DNA from: Bacteroidales bacterium
GTDB lineage: Bacteria > Bacteroidota > Bacteroidia > Bacteroidales > UBA1402
NCBI GenBank assembly: GCA_012511135.1
Contig: JAAZGQ010000312.1
Location: forward strand, 1-8,778
Reading direction: 5' to 3'
Length of the DNA: 8,778 nt
This document shows positions 1 through 6,685 of this stretch, one piece after another; the stretch's first letter is position 1, and every line of letters starts with the position of its first letter. The notes beneath the pieces were generated by a model. The model was not told the origin of the DNA. It did not search any database and saw nothing but the letters and a program-made list of their open reading frames with translations. The position numbers and the translations under genes are program-made.

Positions 1-3000
1 CGGTGTAGCCGGTCCATACATAAAGATTTTGCAAGGTAATAAAGAAGGAAGCGCGCTGAAGGAAAGTGTTCTTTAACTGCTCTCCCGACATATTATACCT
101 GAAAGTAAGCGACTTAAAGCGCACAAAAGAACCATCTTCGACAAACCTGTCCGAAGCCAGATAATTGTAACCCTTTCTGTACAGAGCTCTGGGCAACAGG
201 TCGTCGGGAGCCTCGGACTCATCCGGGTAGACATGCCTCCAGCGTCTCAGCACCGACAAACTTTGGTTGTCGAAGGCATACATATTCTCCATGTTCAACT
301 TGGCATAGTTGATTACATCATTGCCGTAACGGAAATTAAAGAAAGCATCCATACTGAATTGCTTCCAGCTGAGTTTTCCGCCAAAACCGCCCGAAAACAA
401 AGCCATGGCATTGCCCAACCAGACAATGTCCTGATAATCAATATTGCCGTCGTTATTCACGTCCACATACCTGGCATCACCTGGTTGAAACTGATAATCG
501 ATGGAAGGATAACTGAAGCGCATATAAACAGGCTCCTGCTCTCCCTTGTCGTTATAGGTATAAATCTTGTCGCCCTTTTTGTCGCGGGCAATGGTTTGGT
601 CTTCGTTCAAGTAAACTCCGTCATACAAATAGCCGTAATAAGAGCCCAGAGGCTGATCTACTATTAGCTGGGAAATGTAACTGGCATTAGAAGTGCTAAG
701 GCCCGATTCCTGAGGATACAATTCCGAAATCTCCCTTAAACGGTTGTCGTTACGTGCAAAATTCAGATTCAGTGACAAGGTCCAGTCTTTGGTTTTGATG
801 GGTATGGCAAAACACTGAAATTCCCAGCCATTGTTGTCCATACGGCCCACGTTGGTGTTGACCGAAGAAAAGCCGGTGGTAGTAGGAATCTTCAAATTAT
901 ACATAAACAAATCGCGGGTTTTCTTTTGATACCATTCAAAATCGAAGCCCAGGCGATTACTGAACGAAGCAAAATTCAAACCAATATTGGCCTGAGTAGT
1001 GTTCTCCCAACGCAAATCGACCAATTCGAGATTGCGCTGAAAAGTACCCGAAGCACCCAGGTATTCATAATTATAGACATCGTAGGTGGCTACCGAAGCA
1101 TAATTGCCTCTGGGCTGAGCACCATTCACACCATAACTGGCACGCAGGCTGAGTTCATCCAGCCATTTCCCGCTCAGGTCTTGCATAAAAGGCTCTCCCG
1201 AAATACGATAGCGCAGCGAAACACTGGGATAAGTACCCCAGCGGTGATTTTGCCCAAACCGCGAACTGCCGTCGCGACGCAGAGTTGCACTGAGAATGTA
1301 GCGATCCAGCAAACTGTAATGCACCTGGCTAAATAAATTAACAGAACGACTCTGGCCCGAAGATGAATTAATACCCAAACCACTCAGGCCAGCTACTCTG
1401 GCTCCGTTGGAGGGATCCGTCAGATAGGGACTGGCCGAATTGGAAGCATTGGCGGAAAAGCCTTTTTCCATCTTGTCGTAAGTGTTGAAACCGACCAGAA
1501 TCTGCAAGCTGTGATTATCGCCCATTTCGGGGGTATAGAGAAGCTTGTTGAAAGTTTGCAAAATAAAAGCCTCACTGTCACTGTCGCTGGCCCTGTTAAC
1601 AGTAGATTCCGTCCAGGGACGACCTGTGGCTGTTACCGGCAGGAAAGCATTGGCCTTGTCGTTCATAATGTCGAAACCCACATCAAATTGATAGCGCAGC
1701 ACGCTCAATGGATTCCAGATCACCGAAAGATTGGGGATGATACGGTTACTTACCAGCTTGTACATACTTTCGTCGGCCATGGCCACCGGATTGTAAATAC
1801 TGCTGGCCGAACCTGTCCAGTAGCCCTGCAGGGTCGAGGCCGGCGTAAAGAAATTGCCGGTCAGCACGCCCGCTTCGTTGTATTCGTACACAGACATATT
1901 AGGAGCACGCACATAAGCCTGGCTCAACACATCGTAGGAACTTCTCAGATAAGAAATAAAGGCACGGTCAGTCTCTGAGTAATTGTAGGACATATTGGCC
2001 GAGAACCTGAACTTCTCCGAAACATTGTAATCCACATTCAGACGGGTAGTAATACGCTCAAAACCTGTGCCTACAGTGGTCCCCGTTTCGTCGTAATAAC
2101 CCACCGAGGCCCGGTACTGGGCTTTGCCGCTTCCTCCGCTGATGGCCACATTGTGGTCCTGAGTCCAGCCGTTCTGAGTCAATTCATTGAACCAGTCGGT
2201 ATTTTGACCGTAATTGTAATAATAATAGGGATTGTTGACATCGTTGGCCAGTTCCGGATAAGATTCCGGATTGAAGCTTATGCCCGAATTCATCATGGCT
2301 TCCAGGATAAGGCCTACGTACTGGTCTCCATTCAGGGTGGGAATGCCTTTGGCCTGCTTTGACAGCGTTCCTTTAGAACTCAAAGTCACAGTAGGCGGAC
2401 TGATACCTCCCCTTTTGGTCGTAATCTGTAATACCCCGTTGGCTGCTTTTGAGCCCCATATTGCAGTTGCCGCAGCATCTTTCAGCACTATGATTTCTTT
2501 GATGTCTCCGGGAGCTATATTCAACATTTGGGAGTATTCCTCCTCGTCTGCGGTCGAAAAGTCAAAATCCTCCGAAATAGTGGTTTCGTAAGGAAAACCA
2601 TCCACAATAATATAAGGTTGGGAACTACCGTTGATCGAAGTAGTTCCACGAATACGAATAGACATACCGGCACCGGGAGCACCCGAAGTGGTCACCATGT
2701 CCATACCGGCTACCCTGCCCTGCAAAGCATCGTCGCTACTGGCCACAGACAAGTCTTCGAGTTCACTCATTTCTATCCTGACGGCGGCAGAGGTCAAGTC
2801 ACGTTCGTTGATGTTCATCATTCCCGTGCTGATCTGTCGCCTTCCCAGCACAGTAGCTGTTCCCAGCTCCAGGACTTCCTCCCGCATTTCTATATTGATG
2901 ATTTCGCGGTTGTCTACGGGAATAGTCTGTTTCTTAAATCCCGAATAGGATACAACCAGCACATCGCCGGGTTTTAATACAGACAGGAGGCTGTAATTGC

Positions 3001-3196
3001 CTTCGTAGTCAGTAACGGTATTGGCAACCACACGGCCGTCGCTGTTTTGCAGCAAAAGATAGGCCCCGGGCAAAGGCTGCTTGTCTTCGTAGGCAGTTAC
3101 TACTCCGCGTATCAGTACTTTCTGAGCCTGCATCAAGCCGGGCAGGAGAGCCAGTAAAGCGATTAAGAGGCATTTATTCAGTATATTTTTCATCAT
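1..3196 (-). CDS. SusC/RagA-family TonB-dependent outer-membrane transporter, partial (C-terminus beyond left edge)
   Basis: The minus-strand frame reads without a stop from 3196 to base 1, about 1065 codons. The product is an outer-membrane beta-barrel that, in this family, imports oligomers (glycans, peptides) using TonB energy together with a SusD-type lid lipoprotein. Visible in order: signal peptide (residues 1-24, ending GLMQA before Q25); a carboxypeptidase-regulatory-like beta domain (about 28-107, with TDYEGNYSL); a short TonB-box-like stretch (ELGTATVLG, about 110-118); a plug with the SusC signatures DDALQGRVAGMD (155-166), RIRGTTSING and VLKDAAATAIWGSKAANGV (237-255); then the barrel, including DVNNDGNIDYQD near residue 910. 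The last visible residues, LQNLYVWTGYTG, are the usual lead-in to the final strands, so perhaps 40 residues are missing. There is no STN domain. An acidic insert (about 208-222) separates VDGFPY from IAPGDIKEI. Start: ATG-ATG at 3196/3193; an in-frame ATG at 3217 is an alternative. It lies 21 bp downstream of the FAS1 gene and is probably co-transcribed with it. Family assignment is very secure; substrate is unknown. Confidence 0.96.
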   Translation of the reverse strand, partial: MMKNILNKCLLIALLALLPGLMQAQKVLIRGVVTAYEDKQPLPGAYLLLQNSDGRVVANTVTDYEGNYSLLSVLKPGDVLVVSYSGFKKQTIPVDNREIINIEMREEVLELGTATVLGRRQISTGMMNINERDLTSAAVRIEMSELEDLSVASSDDALQGRVAGMDMVTTSGAPGAGMSIRIRGTTSINGSSQPYIIVDGFPYETTISEDFDFSTADEEEYSQMLNIAPGDIKEIIVLKDAAATAIWGSKAANGVLQITTKRGGISPPTVTLSSKGTLSKQAKGIPTLNGDQYVGLILEAMMNSGISFNPESYPELANDVNNPYYYYNYGQNTDWFNELTQNGWTQDHNVAISGGSGKAQYRASVGYYDETGTTVGTGFERITTRLNVDYNVSEKFRFSANMSYNYSETDRAFISYLRSSYDVLSQAYVRAPNMSVYEYNEAGVLTGNFFTPASTLQGYWTGSASSIYNPVAMADESMYKLVSNRIIPNLSVIWNPLSVLRYQFDVGFDIMNDKANAFLPVTATGRPWTESTVNRASDSDSEAFILQTFNKLLYTPEMGDNHSLQILVGFNTYDKMEKGFSANASNSASPYLTDPSNGARVAGLSGLGINSSSGQSRSVNLFSQVHYSLLDRYILSATLRRDGSSRFGQNHRWGTYPSVSLRYRISGEPFMQDLSGKWLDELSLRASYGVNGAQPRGNYASVATYDVYNYEYLGASGTFQRNLELVDLRWENTTQANIGLNFASFSNRLGFDFEWYQKKTRDLFMYNLKIPTTTGFSSVNTNVGRMDNNGWEFQCFAIPIKTKDWTLSLNLNFARNDNRLREISELYPQESGLSTSNASYISQLIVDQPLGSYYGYLYDGVYLNEDQTIARDKKGDKIYTYNDKGEQEPVYMRFSYPSIDYQFQPGDARYVDVNNDGNIDYQDIVWLGNAMALFSGGFGGKLSWKQFSMDAFFNFRYGNDVINYAKLNMENMYAFDNQSLSVLRRWRHVYPDESEAPDDLLPRALYRKGYNYLASDRFVEDGSFVRFKSLTFRYNMSGEQLKNTFLQRASFFITLQNLYVWTGYT

Positions 3197-3220
3197 TGCC
3201 TTTTTGATGGATTGCATTTA
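3194..3220 (-). promoter_or_regulatory. FAS1-SusC intercistronic junction with two possible SusC starts
   Basis: The FAS1 stop codon TAA (3220-3218) is followed immediately by an ATG (3217-3215) in the SusC frame, giving TAAATG. Seven codons later comes the ATG-ATG pair at 3196/3193. The later start gives a compact signal peptide (MMKNILNK then a hydrophobic core) and has AAAAAGGCA just before it, so it is preferred. The earlier one would add MQSIKKA, still compatible with a signal peptide. No terminator or separate promoter fits in this gap, which supports one operon. Confidence 0.6.
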
Positions 3221-5731
3221 ATTGGATAGTAGATTTGGGTTGACCTCGAAACTGATAAAACCGTCCAGGCTGTGCAAGACAGCTCTGGGCCCCATCACAT
3301 TACTATTGTTCAGACCCCGGATCACCTGCTGGGTTCCCAAAACTGAACCACGTCCGTACACCAGCACACTGTTGCCGGATTCAATATCGGCAGCTCTGAA
3401 AATCAGTTTATTCTGATCCGCATCTTTGGCAATATCCACATAAGACTTGGCCAGAACCAGATCGACTTTGGCTTCGGTAATCTTATGCGAAGTAGTTGCC
3501 TTGTAAGCAGCATAATTTCCGGGGAAAATCCTGTCCAGGCCATCATCGGGATAAACCTCGCCAACGATGAGGTGAGCATTGATAAAGGCGACGGCTTTGA
3601 TCAACTCTCCGTTGAGATTGGTATTCACATCCGCCAGGGTCGGGAGGTAACCGGCATCGATGGCTTCCTGCATGCGATCGTTGGTCGGAATTAGCACAGT
3701 ATAAAAAGCACTGGAATTGATGGAGCCTTCCACTTCGACCAGGCAGCTGTCCCAGTAGGCTTTGAACAGCGTTTTGTCGCTCTTGTCCAGGTAGTTTTGT
3801 ACAAAACTGACCAGGCTGCTTTCCGTCCAACCTTCGGAGGAACTGCCTTTCGTGTTTCTGGGACTGTAATTGATCAGCTTATCCAACTGATAAAATTGAC
3901 CGTTGGCGTAATTGACCGTATCTTTTTGCAAATGAACCGAATCATTGTCGGCAATATTGCCGGCAGCCTGCAGGTAATCGTTTCTGTAGCGAATCATATC
4001 ACCGTAATAATTCACGGCAAAACCATAACCTCCGTAACTGTTAGCCAAAGCGGCAGGAGCAGCAGTAAAATTATCCAGGGGATAGTCCATGGTGCGCATA
4101 AATACTCCGCTGGCAGCCAGGCGGTTGATTCTGGCCACCACATCTACTCCACCCACAGAAGAGGCTGTTTCGTTCGAAAAAGATGAATTTGAAGGGTCAA
4201 AAGTATAACCGTCATTTTCGAGCAAATCGTTGGCTGGCATCATGAGCGTATAGTTTTCGTTCAGATAACCCGAATAAGACGACTGCAATAAATATTGATA
4301 GATTGAAGTATTGTAATTGGCCGATATGACCTGGTTCATATAAGAATAAGAAGGATCGAGCAAAAGCCTGCCGTAAACCGATTCGAAATAGCCCGATTTA
4401 ACCACCCTGTCCATAGTGTAGACCATACCGTTGCTTGCAAACTGAGCAGAAGTAATGCCGGAGCTTGCATAATCACTGCCCAACACCCCTTTGCCATTGA
4501 TAAATTCCCCTTCGAGCCCCACCAGATTCTTGGCCATTTTAAAATTGGAAGGCCAGACCAGCCCGTCGCAGATATGCGAAGCAATAAAGGTGCTCAGCAC
4601 CGTCGACGGTAATTTGTTGAAATCGTCGGTATATTTAAGCAAGGTGTTGTCGATGTAGCTTTTGATGGCAGCATCGTCAGGCACAAACAAAGTGTAGGCG
4701 CCATTTTCGGAGGTGATGCCTTCGCCGGGACCGTAATAGCCTTCCAGATTCAGTGGTACATCAATGTGTTCGGGATTGTATACTTTCAGATAAACCGAAC
4801 TTATCGCCGAATCGGGATACATCTTGTTATAATAATACTGCGCATCCACATCCTCACTGTAAAGAAAAAACTGATAAGAACTGTCGGACAATTTATGATA
4901 CAGGAGTTGTTTAAACATCGCCCAGCCCTGACTTGATTTGGCAGGATCATTGGCCTGGCTGCTTATCATTTCGTCCAAATTGACAGGAGGCACTATGACC
5001 TGGCTAATTTCGTGAACCACACCGTTTTCGACGTAAATATCAGGAGTCAGAATTTCTGCTCCCAGCACATTGCCATTGGCCGGATTCCAGTCCGTTTCTT
5101 GATAAAACTCATTGTAGTCGGTAGCACTCAGTCCGTTGGCCGTAAAATAATTATTAGAAAAAACGGGCAGGTAACGGTAATTATGCCAGCTTTCGTTGAA
5201 AGAGCCTGTTGAATGCATAGTCCAGCGCTTTTGCCCGTCTACTTCTTCCTTAAATATAGTCTTGTACGAAGGGGTCTGCTTTCTAAACGAACTGCCCAAT
5301 TCCCATTCCGCTGAGCTCAGCCAGGTATTGCCCAGGTTGGCTGCTTCGTAAGCGTTATAAATCAAACTGTAAGCAACCATCTCAGTAGCCAGGTTTAGGG
5401 GTATGTCTTCAACTTTTTCGTAATTATTTTCCAGCAGCCAGGCTTCGAAAGCCTGATCGTTGGGTGCAAAAAAAGTATAATGGCCAGAACCACTGAGCAC
5501 TTTGGAATAAAGGGTTCTGTTCACCAGCTTGAGGTAGTGACTGAAATTGCCTTTTTCCTCTAAAACCTCCAGAGCATTTTTTTCCAACCACGAAGGACGT
5601 TGATAATAACTATCAAAATTCTTGCTACAAGATCCTAAAAACAACAGAGCCATAAGAAGGGGCATAATTATAAAGCTCCGTTCCAATGCCTGTTTTTTAA
5701 GGCCCCGGTTGTGGCATTTTGCGATTTTCAT
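3218..5731 (-). CDS. Surface lipoprotein with four fasciclin (FAS1) domains
   Basis: An 837-residue exported lipoprotein. Residues 1-34 are a long basic n-region and a hydrophobic core ending in the lipobox LGSC, so Cys35 is the likely lipidation site. The rest divides into four FAS1-like units, each with the H1-type strand motif near its start and an NG-x-[VF]-[HY]-type segment near its end. Unit 1 is about 45-248 (YTFFAPNDQAF at 85-95; NGVVHEISQVI). Unit 2 is about 262-445 (YTLFVPDDAAI; NGMVYTMDRVV). Unit 3 is about 447-620 (YTLMMPANDLL; NGQFYQLDKLI). Unit 4 is about 636-835 (YTVLIPTNDRM; AVLHSLDGFI). FAS1 domains are adhesion or ligand-binding folds. Next to SusC, the protein is most likely an outer-membrane accessory to the transporter (inference). 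It is the first visible gene of the minus-strand operon. M1 is chosen because the next Met (23) would leave no basic n-region. No catalytic motif is seen. Confidence 0.93.
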   Translation of the reverse strand: MKIAKCHNRGLKKQALERSFIIMPLLMALLFLGSCSKNFDSYYQRPSWLEKNALEVLEEKGNFSHYLKLVNRTLYSKVLSGSGHYTFFAPNDQAFEAWLLENNYEKVEDIPLNLATEMVAYSLIYNAYEAANLGNTWLSSAEWELGSSFRKQTPSYKTIFKEEVDGQKRWTMHSTGSFNESWHNYRYLPVFSNNYFTANGLSATDYNEFYQETDWNPANGNVLGAEILTPDIYVENGVVHEISQVIVPPVNLDEMISSQANDPAKSSQGWAMFKQLLYHKLSDSSYQFFLYSEDVDAQYYYNKMYPDSAISSVYLKVYNPEHIDVPLNLEGYYGPGEGITSENGAYTLFVPDDAAIKSYIDNTLLKYTDDFNKLPSTVLSTFIASHICDGLVWPSNFKMAKNLVGLEGEFINGKGVLGSDYASSGITSAQFASNGMVYTMDRVVKSGYFESVYGRLLLDPSYSYMNQVISANYNTSIYQYLLQSSYSGYLNENYTLMMPANDLLENDGYTFDPSNSSFSNETASSVGGVDVVARINRLAASGVFMRTMDYPLDNFTAAPAALANSYGGYGFAVNYYGDMIRYRNDYLQAAGNIADNDSVHLQKDTVNYANGQFYQLDKLINYSPRNTKGSSSEGWTESSLVSFVQNYLDKSDKTLFKAYWDSCLVEVEGSINSSAFYTVLIPTNDRMQEAIDAGYLPTLADVNTNLNGELIKAVAFINAHLIVGEVYPDDGLDRIFPGNYAAYKATTSHKITEAKVDLVLAKSYVDIAKDADQNKLIFRAADIESGNSVLVYGRGSVLGTQQVIRGLNNSNVMGPRAVLHSLDGFISFEVNPNLLSN

Positions 5732-5885
5732 GTTATTTCAGGTTAATACATTTTATAATTCTCTTTTGCCAAGCCAATTTCCAGTGCTTTTGTCAATCAG
5801 GGTATTCGTTTAAACATCAGGCTTGCCAACTGGCCTAAACGGTACAATTTTATGCAAAAACGAGCATATTGTGGTATTGTCCTGC

Positions 5886-5916
5886 TTTTATTCAATGCAG
5901 AAAATACCTATATTTG
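5886..5916 (+). promoter_or_regulatory. Candidate Bacteroidota promoter for the plus-strand operon
   Basis: TATATTTG at 5909-5916 matches the Bacteroidota -7 consensus TAnnTTTG exactly. Nineteen bases upstream is TTTT (5886-5889), one base off the TTTG -33 element. Transcription would start near 5922 and leave a leader of about 280 nt before the ATG at 6203. The match is short and the -33 is imperfect, so chance is possible in such AT-rich DNA. Confidence 0.35.
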
Positions 5917-5938
5917 CCCTGTAGATTTTTTTTTAAAA

Positions 5939-5950
5939 TATGTAAACATA
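5939..5950. repeat. Small inverted repeat TATGT-AA-ACATA
   Basis: Perfect 5-bp arms around a 2-bp centre, followed after two bases by a second near-palindrome (CTTTT-T-AAAAG, 5953-5963). Both lie between the two candidate -7 elements. They could be regulator sites, but palindromes this short are common in AT-rich DNA. Confidence 0.25.
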
Positions 5951-5963
5951 CACTTTTTAAAAG

Positions 5964-5971
5964 CAAAAGTA
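5964..5971 (-). promoter_or_regulatory. Possible -7 element for the FAS1-SusC operon
   Basis: Read on the minus strand this is TACTTTTG, an exact TAnnTTTG match, with a leader of roughly 225 nt to the FAS1 ATG. No TTG or TTTG element lies 19-21 bases upstream (the expected position reads ACAA), so support is weak. Two small inverted repeats (5939-5950, 5953-5963) sit just downstream, where an operator could lie. Confidence 0.2.
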
Positions 5972-6202
5972 TGTTTTTTGAAAGGGCTTGTTGTTTGAAT
6001 AATGATATTTCTGTTCACAAAACTGACCTAATATCTGTTAATAAGATTGACCTTAAACCATTTAGGCAAGCAAGCCCGGAGCCTACAACAGGCTTTATAT
6101 ATTTACATAATACTAAATACCAACCACTTAAATAGAATATTAAAACCAACACCCGAATCAACATTTAATCACAGTCTTTCCATATATTTAATCAACTTTC
6201 TA

Positions 6203-6685
6203 ATGAAAAATAAAAACATTTTGATCCTTTTTCTTTTTTTGCTCCATATTGGTTTCATTTCAGCCAGAAGCCTGGTCATTGAACTCAGGGACGGAACAAA
6301 AATGTACTACCTGATCTCGCTGGATGAAAATCCTTGTCTGGTATTTGACCAGGGAAACATGAGCATAAATTCCGATCTGTTTACCGTATCGGAAGTGGAA
6401 AAATTTTACATCAGCGAAACCGATAATCCCAACCGACTGACAACTCCCCAACAGGAAGAGGCTTTCAAAAGCACCGGCCTGGCAGCCGAATCACTCCACA
6501 TAATCATAGAAAGCCTGAATCCTGACAAACTACCCAAAGTCAGCCTGTACAGCATAGACGGGAAATCGCTGGAAAGCTCTTACAGCTTTAAGGGGAATGA
6601 ACTGATACTAGAAACCTCGGGTTTAGCCCGGGGCATTTATATTTTACAAATCGGCAACAAGAGCCTTAAATTTCAGAAAAAATGA
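6203..6685 (+). CDS. Small exported protein with a T9SS type A-like C-terminal sorting domain
   Basis: A 160-residue protein. Start: the frame extends upstream, but ATG at 6203 gives a clean signal peptide (MKNKNILILFLFLLHIGFISA, residues 1-21), while the 52 upstream codons look like noncoding DNA. Residues 23-72 form a short beta-type module (SLVIELRDGTKMYYLISL ... SEVEKFYISE) of the kind often found at the N-terminus of Bacteroidota secreted proteins (DGT ... then a [DE]-V-xK-[FY]-x-[FI] end). Residues about 95-160 resemble a T9SS type A sorting domain: VSLYSIDGKSL, then LETSGLARGIYILQIGNKSLKF, with the usual GIYIL core and a basic end. There is no catalytic domain between the two parts. 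The stop overlaps the next gene's start (ATGA, 6682-6685), so the two are probably translationally coupled. Likely cell-surface or secreted; function unknown. It may act as a partner of the downstream protein (inference). Confidence 0.85.
   Translation: MKNKNILILFLFLLHIGFISARSLVIELRDGTKMYYLISLDENPCLVFDQGNMSINSDLFTVSEVEKFYISETDNPNRLTTPQQEEAFKSTGLAAESLHIIIESLNPDKLPKVSLYSIDGKSLESSYSFKGNELILETSGLARGIYILQIGNKSLKFQKK

Larger units (their letters stand above)
5732..6202. other. Divergent intergenic region, AT-rich
   Basis: About 470 bp lies between the two divergent start codons. No convincing gene is present: the short open frames here have no signal peptide, domain or good start. It holds a plus-strand -7-like TATATTTG, a minus-strand -7-like TACTTTTG, a T9 run (5926-5934), two small AT-rich inverted repeats (TATGT-AA-ACATA at 5939-5950 and CTTTT-T-AAAAG at 5953-5963), and a small hairpin (AGCCT-ACAAC-AGGCT, 6080-6094) in the presumed leader of the plus-strand operon. 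No tRNA, known riboswitch or CRISPR structure was recognised. Confidence 0.7.

Noticed and set aside
430..475. Dockerin or EF-hand domain in SusC (DVNNDGNIDYQD)
   Set aside because: This DxNxDG loop is a normal part of the SusC barrel region and occurs once, not as a paired dockerin.
233..2977. Several plus-strand open frames of 70-155 codons
   Set aside because: They lie opposite the SusC reading frame, which carries continuous family signatures. Their translations look like reverse-complement shadows.
3543..4584. Short open frames in alternative frames inside the FAS1 gene
   Set aside because: The 837-codon FAS1 frame is intact and its repeat motifs run across these stretches.
6078..6096. 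Hairpin AGCCT-ACAAC-AGGCT as a terminator or riboswitch element
   Set aside because: The stem is short, it is followed by mixed AT rather than a T-run, and no known riboswitch core surrounds it.
5869..6135. 88-codon open frame in the intergenic region
   Set aside because: The composition is that of AT-rich noncoding DNA (many Cys, Phe and Lys, no pattern), with no ribosome-binding context or export signal.
6047..6202. Upstream extension of the small T9SS-like protein
   Set aside because: The extra 52 residues would bury the signal peptide that begins at 6203, and they look like noncoding sequence.
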